64,000 nt of DNA, from positions 7,856,001-7,920,000 of the forward strand of contig NZ_CP064689.1 of NCBI RefSeq assembly GCF_023100945.1. The letters are read 5' to 3'. The translations under genes and the position numbers were made by a program. Position 1 is the stretch's first letter. Every line of letters begins with the position of its first letter. The stretch is from Bradyrhizobium sp. 200 (lineage in GTDB: Bacteria > Pseudomonadota > Alphaproteobacteria > Rhizobiales > Xanthobacteraceae). Below, piece by piece: positions 17,372-26,230 of the stretch. Below the pieces are notes generated by a model. That model worked only from the letters and a program-made list of their open reading frames with translations. It had not been told where the DNA came from and made no database searches.

Positions 17372-18388
17372 TCAGTAGCGAATGAGTCCGAACAGGCCGA
17401 ATAGCCCGTCCGCATCCTGCCAAGTCTCGGCAACCCTCCATCCGCCAGAGGCGGCAAGCCGCTCGAAGCTCTCCGCAGTATATTTTCGGGAGCTCTCAGT
17501 GTGGATGGTTTCCGACGTTCTGAAATGGAACGTGTGCCCACAGAGTGTAACGCGCTGATCGCATAAACTGAGCAGGTGCATCTCTACGGCCTTCTCGATC
17601 TCGTTCCAGCGCGCCACGTGCTTGAACTGCTCTAAACGGAAGTCGCCGCCCAGTTCGGCGTTGATCCGCTCAAGGAGGTTGAGGTTAAAAGCGGCCGTCA
17701 CACCTGCGCTGTCGTCGTACGCTCGCAGAAGCGCATCTACGTTTTTCTGGAGATCGACACCGATGATGGCGCGTCCGTCGTCGCCCAGGTGTCGCCCCAT
17801 CTGCGTAAGCAAGGTCTTCGCCTCGATCGTGTTCAAATTCCCCATCGTCGAGCCCGGGAAAAATCCAGTCCTACCGCCGCCGGAGCCACCAAACGGAACC
17901 TCAAATACATCCAGGAAATTGCGCTCGATGGGGCGGACCCAGAGCGATGGGAAGCGCGAAGCGATCCTCTTCGACGTTTCTGCAAGGAAAGCGTCGGCGA
18001 TATCGATCGGCACGTAGCCTCGCGGGTCACGCAGCCCTGCCAGCACAAGCTCCGTCTTAACGCCGGCTCCCGCACCATACTCGATGAGAATCGCGCCAGG
18101 CTCTACAAAATCGGCGATGTCACTCTGCCGCTCTCGCAAGATCGACGTTTCAGCTCGAGTCAGATAATACTCATCCTGCCTCGTTATCTCTTCAAAAAGT
18201 GCAGATCCACGCTCGTCGTATAACCAACGGCTCGGCAGTGTCTTCACATCAGCGGATAATCCGCCGACGACGTCTCGGACAAATGCACTTTCAACAGGGT
18301 CGATGCTGTTATTTACGTGAAGCATATTTTCAGCTTTCGGTGACACGGCGGATAACGGCCGCGGTAAACTCGCGGCCGATATCATCAC
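17372..18388 (-). CDS. egtD: EgtD-like L-histidine N-alpha-methyltransferase
   Basis: A 338-residue SAM-dependent methyltransferase of the EgtD family, which makes hercynine (trimethylhistidine), the first step to ergothioneine. Seen: TLPSRWLYDERGSALFEEI and ITRQDEYYLTRAET near the N-terminus, SAM loop IEYGAGAGVKTELVLAG, VPIDIA, and the EgtD hallmark FFPGSTMGNL. GTG ATG at 18388 has AGGAAAG about 10 bases upstream; ATG at 18325 is an alternative. No intact egtB partner is present, but a fragment of egtB lies at 58755-58940. EgtD could act with an EgtB elsewhere. Ergothioneine is an antioxidant thiol, which fits the island. Confidence 0.85.
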   Translation of the reverse strand: MMISAASLPRPLSAVSPKAENMLHVNNSIDPVESAFVRDVVGGLSADVKTLPSRWLYDERGSALFEEITRQDEYYLTRAETSILRERQSDIADFVEPGAILIEYGAGAGVKTELVLAGLRDPRGYVPIDIADAFLAETSKRIASRFPSLWVRPIERNFLDVFEVPFGGSGGGRTGFFPGSTMGNLNTIEAKTLLTQMGRHLGDDGRAIIGVDLQKNVDALLRAYDDSAGVTAAFNLNLLERINAELGGDFRLEQFKHVARWNEIEKAVEMHLLSLCDQRVTLCGHTFHFRTSETIHTESSRKYTAESFERLAASGGWRVAETWQDADGLFGLFGLIRY

Positions 18389-18418
18389 CGTCGATTCTTT
18401 CCTGGCGCAGCGAGTATG

Positions 18419-18832
18419 TTATTTGACGGGCGTCGTCAGCGGATTGTCATTGGTGTCGAGGACGAAGACAGCGAGCAGCTTTGCCGGCTCTGTCTTGCTC
18501 GCGTTGCGGCTGATCGAGTGGGTCGCGCCAGGCGGTTCAGACCAGCTCTCGCCTGCCCGATAGATGCGCGTCTCGCCGTCGTTCACCTTCGACTCGATCG
18601 CGCCCGAGATCACATAGGCGTAGATGAAAGCCGACTTCGCATGGGTGTGGGACGGAGAGGCCGCGCCCGGCGCGTAATCGACCTCCAGGGCGAGCACCGA
18701 CTTGCCAGGGATATTGGGAATGGCCGCCTCGAAGTTCTTCGTGACGGTTTGCGCTTCGCTATCGTAGATGGGGCCGGCCATCGAGAAGGCGAAGGCGGCG
18801 CAGGTGGCGGCGATAATGGTTTGGATCTTCAT
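18419..18832 (-). CDS. Exported cupin-domain protein
   Basis: A 137-residue protein with a signal peptide (MKIQTIIAATCAAFAFSMAG) and one cupin barrel. Seen: cupin motif 1 SPSHTHAKSAFIYAYVISG with two metal-ligand His, and motif 2 SEPPGATHSISRN with another His. The expected Glu of motif 1 is not obvious. ATG at 18832 was chosen for AAGGAGAAAGCCC just upstream. It lies 90 bases downstream of the MFS exporter on the same strand, the last gene of a run starting with the oxidoreductase at 21837. The periplasmic function is unknown. Confidence 0.8.
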   Translation of the reverse strand: MKIQTIIAATCAAFAFSMAGPIYDSEAQTVTKNFEAAIPNIPGKSVLALEVDYAPGAASPSHTHAKSAFIYAYVISGAIESKVNDGETRIYRAGESWSEPPGATHSISRNASKTEPAKLLAVFVLDTNDNPLTTPVK

Positions 18833-18922
18833 GGGCTTTCTCCTTTTGCCTATAGGTTGGTCTTCGTTCTTCATTGTTTGCTCTCGGCCTTGCCGGCCTG
18901 CTGATTACGGACACCGAACGGG

Positions 18923-20359
18923 TCAGTCTCGCGGGATGAAGTCGACGTGGGGCCCCGGCTCGATAATGAACACCGCGAGCGTGGCGAGAACGCAGGCGAC
19001 CGCGGCGACAGCCATCGCCATGTGGAATCCCGAGAACAGCTGAGGACCGTCCTGCTGCAGGACGCCGCCAAGCAGGGCGATGGCGAAGAGCGACCCGGCG
19101 CGCGAGACCGCGCTGTTGACACCAGACGCAGTTCCGGCGCGATCGGACTCGACGGAGGTGAGGACGAGGGTCGTCACCGGCGCGATCGCCAGGCTCATGC
19201 CCAGCGCCAGCAACAGGATGCTGGGGAAGATGTCCGCCCAATAGGTCGCATTCGGACCGACACGGAGCGCCATGGTGCATCCCAAGGCGACGACGGCGCC
19301 GCCGGCGAACAATGGCAGGCGCCGGCCGAACCGGCGGCAGAGCATACCGGCAAGCGGCGAGACGACCGTAATCAGCACTTGCAGAGGAATGAAGGCCAGG
19401 CCCGCCACCAGCGTCGGCAGGTGCGCGCCCCGGATCATCACGAACGGGATCAAGGTTAGCATGACCGTGAACGGCCCGTAGAGGAGCGCGGTGAACAGGT
19501 TCGCGCCGACGACCGACCGCGAGGCGAAGAGGGACGGCGGCAGCATGGCGTTGTCGCCCAATCGCCGTTCGGTCACGAAGAGGCCGGCTAAGCCGCCCAG
19601 ACCGACGATCAGGATGACGAGCACCCAAAGGTTGGGACCGGAACCGTTGGTCAGGCTGGTCAGCCCCGCGCCCAGCCCGCCGAGCCCGACTGTCGAAAGG
19701 ACCGCGCCACCGACGTCGACCGAGGCGTGGCTGGTCGGGGAGTCCTTGGGTATCCACACGGCGCCGACGGCCAGAGCGCTGGCGACGACGGGCAGGAGCA
19801 TCAGAAAGGTTGTCCGCCAGGACCCGTGATCGAGGATCGCGCCGGCGATCGCGGGCGCGACGCCGCTGGCGACAGCCGCGGCGGCGGACCAGATGCCGAC
19901 GGCACGGGCTTTCTTGTCGGCGGGAAAGGCCCGCCCAAGCACGGAAAGGCCGTTGGGCAGGATCACGGCTTCGCCCAAGCCTTGCAGGAAGCGGCCGACG
20001 ATGAGCGGCGCGAAACTCGGCGCGAAACCAATCGCGGCCGAGCCCAGACCGTAGAGAGCGATCCCCCCGAGGAACATCCGTTTCTGTCCGAACCGATCAC
20101 CCAAAGCGCCGGCGACCAAGGTAAGGGCCGCGAGCGGCAGGAGCTCGGCGTTCATCACCCACTGCAGGTCGAGCGGCGACAGGCGCATGTCTCGGCCGAT
20201 CGCCGCGAGCGCGACCGTGACGACGGCGCTGCTGACGAACACGAGGCAGCTGCCCAGGCTCGACGCGGCGAGCACCTTGGTGCTGCCCTGCGCGCCGACG
20301 GCCTTAGACTCGGAGAGCGCCAGGCCGCTGTCGGTCAGGATCAGGGACGCGCTGCTCAC
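18923..20359 (-). CDS. MFS transporter, DHA2 (14-span) drug exporter type
   Basis: A 478-residue major facilitator with about 14 hydrophobic spans. Seen: motif A between spans 2 and 3 (GALGDRFGQKRMFLGG), and DHA2 motif C in the fifth span (AAVASGVAPAIAGAILDHGSWRT region). A proton-driven drug or metabolite exporter is likely. GTG at 20359 overlaps the stop of a truncated GST gene (GTGA), which implies that a deletion joined the two. It lies in the same-strand run oxidoreductase, small membrane protein, GST remnant, MFS, cupin. A second DHA2 transporter is at 23633-25138. Confidence 0.9.
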   Translation of the reverse strand: MSSASLILTDSGLALSESKAVGAQGSTKVLAASSLGSCLVFVSSAVVTVALAAIGRDMRLSPLDLQWVMNAELLPLAALTLVAGALGDRFGQKRMFLGGIALYGLGSAAIGFAPSFAPLIVGRFLQGLGEAVILPNGLSVLGRAFPADKKARAVGIWSAAAAVASGVAPAIAGAILDHGSWRTTFLMLLPVVASALAVGAVWIPKDSPTSHASVDVGGAVLSTVGLGGLGAGLTSLTNGSGPNLWVLVILIVGLGGLAGLFVTERRLGDNAMLPPSLFASRSVVGANLFTALLYGPFTVMLTLIPFVMIRGAHLPTLVAGLAFIPLQVLITVVSPLAGMLCRRFGRRLPLFAGGAVVALGCTMALRVGPNATYWADIFPSILLLALGMSLAIAPVTTLVLTSVESDRAGTASGVNSAVSRAGSLFAIALLGGVLQQDGPQLFSGFHMAMAVAAVACVLATLAVFIIEPGPHVDFIPRD

Positions 20360-20631
20360 GACCTACCCGATTCGAACAGCGCGAGCGGCGTGCCGCTCGG
20401 GCCGTCGGGGTCGTAGATTGCGGGAATCTTGCCGTTGGGGTTGAGCGCGAGGAAGGCCGGGTCGTGGCTTTCGTCCGCCAAGATGTCGATCCGGTGCGGC
20501 TCGTACTCGAGGCTCGTTTCCGCGAGCATGATGCCGACCTTCACCCCATTGGGCGTCGGGGCGGAAAGGAGTTGCAGCCGATGAGGGTACTGCGCCGGCC
20601 AGCGCGTGAAAATCGGATGATCGAGCGTCAC
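20356..20631 (-). pseudogene. Glutathione S-transferase, N-terminal half only
   Basis: Ninety-one codons from GTG 20631 give the thioredoxin-like half of a GST of the YfcG/nu class: PIFTRWPAQYPHRLQLLSAP, NGVKVGIMLAET, NPNGKIPAIYDPDGPSGTPL. The sequence stops at LFESGRS, where the family continues with the ILLYLA helix and an all-helical C-terminal domain. The stop overlaps the MFS start by 4 bases. It is probably inactive. Confidence 0.75.
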
Positions 20632-20641
20632 TTTCTTGCTC

Positions 20642-20920
20642 CTAGATGAGCCGGCCGAGCTGCATGGACATGGCCGAATCCTCCTCCCGGATGCGCGCCG
20701 AGCTGGCCCGCAGGCGAAGCCAAAAACACGAAACGATACGGCCGCGGTACACGCTTGTTCGCGGCCTCGACGACCTCGGTTCCGCGGTGATTTTTGTGTC
20801 GACGTTAATGACCCACGAGACCAGCCAGATTGCAAATGCGACGCTCGAGACGATCGCCACGATCCAAAAGGCGACGTAGACCCACGAAGAGAACAGAACC
20901 GCTCGCCCTCCCAAGTTCAT
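20642..20920 (-). CDS. Small membrane protein coupled to the second oxidoreductase
   Basis: Ninety-two codons starting at an ATG that overlaps the TAA of the upstream oxidoreductase (TAATG). Residues ~10-38 form one strong membrane span (VYVAFWIVAIVSSVAFAIWL), followed by a basic tail (SRPRTSVYRGRIV). I recognise no family. The start-stop overlap argues for translation. The long arginine-rich C-terminus may be partly junk. Confidence 0.5.
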   Translation of the reverse strand: MNLGGRAVLFSSWVYVAFWIVAIVSSVAFAIWLVSWVINVDTKITAEPRSSRPRTSVYRGRIVSCFWLRLRASSARIREEDSAMSMQLGRLI

Positions 20921-21837
20921 TACGGACGAACGCGGATGATCGTCTTCCCGCTGCTCCGCTTGGTCTGGTTGAAGGCGGCGACGGCATCGTCGAGGGTCGC
21001 GATGTTGCCGATGTTCGTCCGCAGTCGTCCGTCCCGCACCCGCTGGATGATCTCACCCAGTTGGGCGCGATCGGACACGAGAACAAAGTCGATCGCCAGG
21101 CCGTCGGCGGGCCGCGCCTCGGTCGGCCCGGCGATGGTCACCAGCGTTCCTCCAGCCCGAATCAGGCCCACGGAACGCTTGCCGATATCGCCGCCGATGA
21201 CATCGAACACCAGATCGACTGAGCCGACGTCTTCCAGGGCGTCGTTCTCAAGGTCGACGAACTCCTGCGCGCCGAAGTCGAGCGCCTTCTGACGATCGGC
21301 GGCACGTCCGGTGCCGATGACGTAGGCGCCGGCCAATCGTGCGAGTTGCGTCACCATCGACCCGACTGCGCCGGCCGCGCCGTGCACGAGCGCGCTCTGC
21401 CCTGCCTGAAGGCGACCGTGCACGAACAGTCCCTGCCATGCGGTCAGGCCCGGCATCGCCACGCTCGCACCCACCGTGAAGTCGACGTCGCCCGGCAGCG
21501 GCGCAAGGTTGCGTGCCTCGACGGCTACATACTCCGCCAATGTGCCGCCGCGGTACGAGTCCGAGAGGCCGAACACTCGCTGTCCCACTGACAGCCCCGT
21601 CGTGCCGTAGCCGAGGGCGGTGACCACTCCGGCCAGCTCCTGCCCGGGAATCGATGGTGTTCGGTCACGGCCGAGGCGATCGGTCCAGGTCGAGGGCCAC
21701 GTCAGCTCACCCGAGGTGAATCCCGACGCATGAACCTGAACGACGACGTCGTTGATCGCCGCCTGCGGCTCGGACCGCTCCACGAGCGTCATCCCTGCCG
21801 TTCCCGCAGCCTGGTCCGTTACGACGATCGCCTTCAT
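20920..21837 (-). CDS. Zinc-less NADP-dependent quinone/alkenal oxidoreductase, second copy
   Basis: A 305-residue close paralogue of the protein at 13644-14561, with the same motifs: PGQELAGVVTALG, ALVHGAAGAVGSMVTQLA, VIGTGRAADRQKALDFGA. Differences are scattered single residues with no gaps, so both are probably functional and recently duplicated. Expected to reduce quinones or unsaturated carbonyls with NADPH. ATG at 21837 has GAGGAGGCAAT just upstream. It follows the DoxX gene at 21971 on the same strand with an H repeat between them, and heads the run to the small membrane protein, GST remnant, MFS and cupin. It lies in inverted orientation to the first copy. Confidence 0.9.
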   Translation of the reverse strand: MKAIVVTDQAAGTAGMTLVERSEPQAAINDVVVQVHASGFTSGELTWPSTWTDRLGRDRTPSIPGQELAGVVTALGYGTTGLSVGQRVFGLSDSYRGGTLAEYVAVEARNLAPLPGDVDFTVGASVAMPGLTAWQGLFVHGRLQAGQSALVHGAAGAVGSMVTQLARLAGAYVIGTGRAADRQKALDFGAQEFVDLENDALEDVGSVDLVFDVIGGDIGKRSVGLIRAGGTLVTIAGPTEARPADGLAIDFVLVSDRAQLGEIIQRVRDGRLRTNIGNIATLDDAVAAFNQTKRSSGKTIIRVRP

Positions 21838-21897
21838 ACGAAATTGCCTCCTCGGTTACTTGTCTCTTTGCTGGGTATGTTCCAGCGACAAAGGCCC

Positions 21898-21935
21898 GTT
21901 CGACATCTCATGCCGCGGCCATGGGTAGCTTCCGA
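21898..21935 (-). repeat. Upstream repeat (H repeat, copy 2)
   Basis: Minus strand GGAAGCTACCCATGGCCGC then GGCATGAGATGTCGA, matching 14625-14665. It lies 60 bases before the second oxidoreductase. The repeat is therefore associated with the oxidoreductase cassette in both places, once behind the gene and once before it. Confidence 0.5.
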
Positions 21936-21970
21936 AAGCGAAAGTGGAAGAGCGCTTTGCCCTTGGAGCA

Positions 21971-22489
21971 TCATAGTAAAGAGTCGACGGTCCATCGATT
22001 CGAGCCGGCGAGACCCAGAAATAGGGCGCAGCACATCGCAGCGAATACAGAGTAGTCGAATGGCGACTTGATCCCAAACGAGATGGCCATGGCTGAACCG
22101 AATAGGAAGAGCAGGCCCGCGCTGCCGAAAGCCGCCCACCGTAGCGCGAGTCCGAGTACCAGCGTAACGCCAACTAGGAGTTCCAGCACCGTCGCGGCTG
22201 TGCCGAGAAAGGGTATCATCCATGCTGGTGCGAATGCATTTACCTTGGCCGTGTAGCCCAAAAATCGCTCGAATGTTCCCCAGGAAACTCCGCCCTCGCC
22301 TGGATTGCCGTAGAACCCGAGCCGGTCGCTAACCGACAACAGGAACGAGACCCCCAGTGCCGCGCGGCTTCCCAGCGAAAGAAGATCGAGGGCAAGAGAA
22401 GCTCGTTGCTCCGCAGATTGCAGCTTGAGGATGGGTTGGCTACGCGAAGTGCGCAGGACGCTGCGAAGCCTCTCGGTTGTTGCCATCAT
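21971..22489 (-). CDS. DoxX-family membrane protein
   Basis: A 172-residue membrane protein of the DoxX family with four hydrophobic spans (e.g. AALGVSFLLSVSDRL, TAATVLELLVGVTLVLGLAL, AGLLFLFGSAMAISFGI). DoxX-like proteins in other bacteria form membrane oxidoreductase complexes that link thiol and superoxide defence to respiration. ATG at 22489 overlaps the preceding 63-codon frame by 4 bases (ATGA). A truncated copy of the same gene is at 59869-60170. It is the third gene of a tightly coupled P460 / small ORF / DoxX operon. Confidence 0.85.
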   Translation of the reverse strand: MMATTERLRSVLRTSRSQPILKLQSAEQRASLALDLLSLGSRAALGVSFLLSVSDRLGFYGNPGEGGVSWGTFERFLGYTAKVNAFAPAWMIPFLGTAATVLELLVGVTLVLGLALRWAAFGSAGLLFLFGSAMAISFGIKSPFDYSVFAAMCCALFLGLAGSNRWTVDSLL

Positions 22490-22677
22490 GGCGCAATCCT
22501 ACGGGTGGGTTGGCGCAGGAATCTTGGGGATCGGTACTGTGAGCGTGCCGTTGCCGACATTGTCGGCAGTGACGGGCCAATCACAAACAAACCTGCCAGG
22601 GCGACGCCCAAGACAGCGACGATCCTCATGGCACTGTTCCCTGTCTGGGTGACCGGTAGCGTTCTTGACGATTTCAT
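22486..22677 (-). CDS. Small exported or membrane peptide between P460 and DoxX
   Basis: Sixty-three codons. The start ATG overlaps the P460 stop (ATGA at 22674-22677), and the stop overlaps the DoxX start (ATGA at 22486-22489). Internal Met17 begins a clean hydrophobic segment (MRIVAVLGVALAGLFVIGP) like a signal or anchor; the tail is Arg-rich and ends RRIAP. The collapsed copy at 59786-59872 retains the same reading frame for the tail (PRFLPPPVRRIAP), which favours real coding. No known family. Confidence 0.55.
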   Translation of the reverse strand: MKSSRTLPVTQTGNSAMRIVAVLGVALAGLFVIGPSLPTMSATARSQYRSPRFLRQPTRRIAP

Positions 22678-23291
22678 TTGTCCAGCAGCGGATAGAACTG
22701 GGTCCAGACGTCGTCTTTCTTAGCGCTCGCCATGTGACAGAACGCGCATTCCGACTTTGGCTGCAGCTTGGCTGTCGGTGCCTTCGGCTCGTGGTGATTG
22801 AAGTTGTAGTAACCCCAGCCTCCGGTGTCGGCGTAGCGCTTGCTATCCTTGACCGTAACGTCCGCGCCATTCAGCTTTCCGGGGAAGAAGCCTCGCCCGG
22901 AGGCCTCGGTGCGCGATCCGTCCGGGTTCTGGGCTGGGAGCGTCAGCTGTAGTTCCTTGAAGAAGATCGTCCCCTCTGGGAACTCACCTGTCTTCTTGTA
23001 GATCTCGTATGAGCCTGGTTCGATGTAGACGTTGTGAAATTCAGGAAAATTGGCCTTCCCGCCGTTGAGCGCGTTGGGAGTGAGCGGTGAGCCGACGAAC
23101 ACCCACTCATTGAAATTCTTCGGCAGGATCAAGTCGCCCGACGCGGTATATTCGGGGAGATAGCGCTTCCTCGTCGGTGCGCTGCCGTTGTTGGATTCAG
23201 ACTGCGCGAATACAGCCGTTATAGCAACCGCGCTGAAAACCGCTCCAGCGATCAGTAGGGTAAGGCGCCTACCTTTTTTCTCCATTACCAT
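22674..23291 (-). CDS. Cytochrome P460-family c-type haem protein
   Basis: A 205-residue exported cytochrome P460-like protein. In nitrifiers and methanotrophs P460 oxidises hydroxylamine or NO species with a cross-linked c-haem; other members have unknown roles. Seen: N-terminal membrane or signal segment (LTLLIAGAVFSAVAITAVFA), the family core FHNVYIEPGSYEIYKKTGEFP then FFKEL, and the haem-attachment CAFCH about 20 residues from the end. ATG at 23291 has GGAG about 10 bases upstream; ATG at 23285 is possible. It opens the P460 / small ORF / DoxX operon. A second family member is at 26231-26806, and N-terminal remnants lie at 30525 and 59786. Confidence 0.85.
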   Translation of the reverse strand: MVMEKKGRRLTLLIAGAVFSAVAITAVFAQSESNNGSAPTRKRYLPEYTASGDLILPKNFNEWVFVGSPLTPNALNGGKANFPEFHNVYIEPGSYEIYKKTGEFPEGTIFFKELQLTLPAQNPDGSRTEASGRGFFPGKLNGADVTVKDSKRYADTGGWGYYNFNHHEPKAPTAKLQPKSECAFCHMASAKKDDVWTQFYPLLDK

Positions 23292-23534
23292 ACCTTTTTT
23301 TCTCCACGCCAGTGAGTGATATGTCGAGGTTGCCCTGGGCGTTACTCGATGAAATCTGCGACAGTGGTACCCTTTGATCGCAGCGCGGGACGAGATTTTC
23401 CAATAGCCGACATGAATAGTTTCCATAGCAGCGGGGAATACTGCTGCGACGGTCCCCTCTGCCATTCGTAGATCAAGGCAAGCGTGCGGGCCGCGACGGC
23501 ACCACGCCGCGCGGCGAGGCGATAACGATCGTCT

Positions 23535-23558
23535 ATCGACTTCATGGCTAGAGGTGAT
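23535..23558 (+). promoter_or_regulatory. Copy 6 of the 24-bp shared element (E type)
   Basis: Plus strand ATCGA-CTT-CATGGCTA-GAGGTGAT, preceded by the GATAACGATCG block seen at copy 1. It points at the MFS gene starting at 23633. A TTG codon lies 6 bases after the element behind GAGGTG, giving an alternative start at 23564. Confidence 0.6.
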
Positions 23559-23632
23559 TTCCCTTGCAGGGGTTCAACCGCCACGGTGTGAGACCGCTGT
23601 CAGAAGCGCCTACAACCAAAATGAGACTGCAA

Positions 23633-25138
23633 ATGACCACTCCTACAAACTGGGGACGCCGGGCTTGTCGCCACGAGGCGCAGCCGTTTGTAGAACCTTG
23701 CGGCCGCGGTGTTATCGATGCCGAAGCCTGCCCGCGAGAGCTCGGGCGGGAAGCGCCGCCTCGCCGCCGGGGCATGGTGCTCGCCGCCTGTGTGCTCGCG
23801 TCCTCGATGGCGTTTATCGATGCGACAGCGCTGCCCGTTGTGCTGCCGAGATTGCGCGCTGACTTCGGTGCGGACCTCGCCTCCGTTCAATGGGTTCTCA
23901 ATGGGTATATGCTGGCGCTCGCCTCGCTCACATTGATCGGCGGCGCGCTCGCGGATGTTTATGGCAAGGCGCGCATGCTCGCGCTCGGCTGCGTCCTGTT
24001 CGGTTTAGCATCCGCGGCTTGCGCGATGGCGCCTTCGTCCGCTTGGCTGATCGCTGCCCGCATCGTGCAAGGAGCGGCGGCGGCGATCGTCACCCCTGCC
24101 AGCCTCGCCCTGATCGGGGCCACGTATCCGCGCGCGGAGCGGAACCGGGCGATCGGCATATGGGCCGCGGCATCGGCGCTCACCACCGCCGGAGGCCCTG
24201 TCTTGGGCGGCTGGCTGACCGAGACCTTCGGCTGGCCATCGGTGTTCTGGATCAACCCGCCGATCGCCGTCGTCGCGGTAGGAGCTCTGCTGATCTTCGC
24301 GCCCAAAGATGGCCGCATGCAGCGCAGATTCGACGTGATTGGCGCCGCGATCCTGGCTTCCGCGCTCGGCGCGCTCGCCTGGGCGCTCAGCCAGGTCGGC
24401 CCCGGTGAAGCTCAGGCCACGACGGACGCTCCAGCCCAGCCGGGCACGGTGCTCGCGATCGTCGCCGGGCTCGGCATTGTCGGGCTCGCCGCCTATGCGT
24501 TCTGGGAGCGCAGAAGCAAACACCCGATGACGCCGCCTCGCCTGGTGGAGAACCGCGCCTTCGTCGGGCTGAACGTCGCGACACTGATGATCTATGGGGC
24601 GGTTTCGATCATGTTCTTCCTGCTCCCCTTTGACCTCATCGACCGCCGCGGCTTGCCAGCGACCGATGCCGGGTTGGCATTCTTGCCCTTCGCGCTTAGC
24701 ATCGGGCTCCTGTCGGGCTTGTTCGGCGGATTGGCGGACAAGATTGGGGCGCGGACCATGCTCATCGCGGGGCCTGCTGGTGCGGCGCTTGCTTATATCT
24801 GGATGGCGCTCGGCCAAAAAGAATCCTTGATGCTCGGCGTGATCGTACCCATGACGCTGCTGGGCCTGTCCTTCGCCGTGCTCGTGGCACCGCTCACCGC
24901 GTCCGTCATGTCAAGCGTTAACCAGACAGACGAAGGGCTCGCCTCCGGCATCAACAATGCGGCGAGCAGGATTGCGCAGCTTGCCGGCGTGGCACTGGCT
25001 GCCGGTGTCGCGTCTTTCGGGTCTGGCTTCGAAGTCGGTCTCGCCGTAGCCGCCGTAACCTCGATCGGCGGCGCCGTTACAGCCTCAATGACCCCGACGT
25101 CGGCCGCGGCGAAAGCGGTCGGCTCAGGAGGGGGCTAG
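23633..25138 (+). CDS. MFS transporter, DHA2 drug exporter type
   Basis: A major facilitator of about 501 residues with some 14 spans after a ~45-residue cytoplasmic N-terminus. Seen: first span MVLAACVLASSMAFIDATAL with the DHA2-type Asp, motif A GALADVYGKARMLALG, and motif C around SALTTAGGPVLGGWLTE. It probably exports drugs or oxidised metabolites by proton antiport. The start is uncertain: ATG 23633 is my choice, and TTG 23564 is possible because GAGGTG lies 8 bases before it. Element copy 6 sits directly upstream. It is related in type, but not closely in sequence, to the exporter at 18923-20359. Confidence 0.88.
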   Translation: MTTPTNWGRRACRHEAQPFVEPCGRGVIDAEACPRELGREAPPRRRGMVLAACVLASSMAFIDATALPVVLPRLRADFGADLASVQWVLNGYMLALASLTLIGGALADVYGKARMLALGCVLFGLASAACAMAPSSAWLIAARIVQGAAAAIVTPASLALIGATYPRAERNRAIGIWAAASALTTAGGPVLGGWLTETFGWPSVFWINPPIAVVAVGALLIFAPKDGRMQRRFDVIGAAILASALGALAWALSQVGPGEAQATTDAPAQPGTVLAIVAGLGIVGLAAYAFWERRSKHPMTPPRLVENRAFVGLNVATLMIYGAVSIMFFLLPFDLIDRRGLPATDAGLAFLPFALSIGLLSGLFGGLADKIGARTMLIAGPAGAALAYIWMALGQKESLMLGVIVPMTLLGLSFAVLVAPLTASVMSSVNQTDEGLASGINNAASRIAQLAGVALAAGVASFGSGFEVGLAVAAVTSIGGAVTASMTPTSAAAKAVGSGGG

Positions 25139-25182
25139 ACGCGCAACGGTCATGAGGCGATGCGCGAGCTTTCCGGCGCTAA

Positions 25183-25374
25183 CTAATGCCGTTCCGCAAC
25201 TTCTATGAGAGAACCGAGGTCAGACGTGCACCCCGCGGCAACGCGCACGCGCATCAGGCTGAGGGCGCTGGCCATGCTCTGCAATCTATTATTAAAGTCG
25301 TGAGCAATCCCGCTCGCGAGTAGGTCGATCATATGCGTGTCGTTGTCTCGCCGAAGCGTCTCATGGAAACTCAT
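25183..25374 (-). pseudogene. Histidine kinase fragment (phospho-acceptor helix)
   Basis: About 60 codons give the H-box helix of a sensor kinase: IDLLASGIAHDFNNRLQSMA, followed by SLIEVAERH and a stop. The N-terminal sensor part and the whole ATPase domain are absent. It resembles the FVVHDINN region of the kinase at 37431-38468 in type only. Confidence 0.6.
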
Positions 25375-25516
25375 GCAATTCGCGCCTCCAGCCTCGAGTC
25401 CGCTTCGCTTCGCAGCGCGACCAATGACCTCTCGCAACTCGCTCACTATCGGCGTTCCCTAAACTTGTCTTCCTGTGTTGAAGGCCTCGGCCCGTACTGC
25501 GTACCGCGCCCGCTTC

Positions 25517-26050
25517 TCACGAGTAGTCACCGCCGCTCTGCTGAGTGAGGTTGCCGAGGTAGTCGCGCTTCCCGATCTTCGCTCCGAGGTGCCGAAGAAT
25601 CGCGTGCGCAATCGAGATGTGAAAAAAGAAGTCGGGCAGCACCAAGTGCCGGATGTAGTCGTCGCCGCCGAACCACCCGCGCACGATAGGCGGCGTCAGC
25701 TCGTATGTATGGGACTGCGCGCCGGCGATCTCGTCCGGCTGCAGGTTTTGCAGGAAGCCGTGCGTCTCAAGGAGTCGCCCCTTCAATGCCGGGTACATCA
25801 TCGGGATGTTACGGGGTGCTGGCCGGTCGCGCTGCATCAACGTCGCCATATGCGCGTCCACCTTGTTGCAGCTTACGGAGAACTGTTCTCCGAAAGTCAG
25901 CATGTCGAGCGCGAGCCGCTCGCGAAGGATCCTCCCAGGCTCAAACCCCTTGGTACGCTCGAGCGCTTGGGCGTAGTCGAGATAGTCGTCCATCACGTTC
26001 AGTCCATGCACCATGACAGGGACCGTGATGTCGTAGACCGAGAAGGACAC
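25517..26050 (-). CDS. DUF1993-family protein (DinB-like fold)
   Basis: A 177-residue DUF1993 protein, a helical-bundle family related to DinB. Seen: N-terminal YDITVPVMVHGLNVMDDYL, then ERLALDMLTFGEQFSVSCN, and C-terminal LVLPDFFFHISIAHAILRHLGAKIGKRDYLG (described in part; residues ~140-170), all in family order. The catalytic function of the family is unknown. GTG at 26050 was chosen because GGAGG lies 5 bases before it; ATG at 26062 would put the binding site inside the gene. It stands alone between an HK fragment and the second P460 gene. Cytoplasmic. Confidence 0.85.
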   Translation of the reverse strand: MSFSVYDITVPVMVHGLNVMDDYLDYAQALERTKGFEPGRILRERLALDMLTFGEQFSVSCNKVDAHMATLMQRDRPAPRNIPMMYPALKGRLLETHGFLQNLQPDEIAGAQSHTYELTPPIVRGWFGGDDYIRHLVLPDFFFHISIAHAILRHLGAKIGKRDYLGNLTQQSGGDYS

Positions 26051-26230
26051 ACCGGCCTCCATGCGCTCGTTTGTACTTTGAACGTCGATCGGACCAGGAA
26101 AGGTCGATAACCGAAACGAATGGTCACAATGAGCCCTTCAACCTTCCGGCTGCCCGCATCGGCTCGCGGGATTCGCCACTGGATCTCCGGAAAGCCGTCG
26201 CGAGAGTCGAGCGTCCACGCTTGCGGCCGC

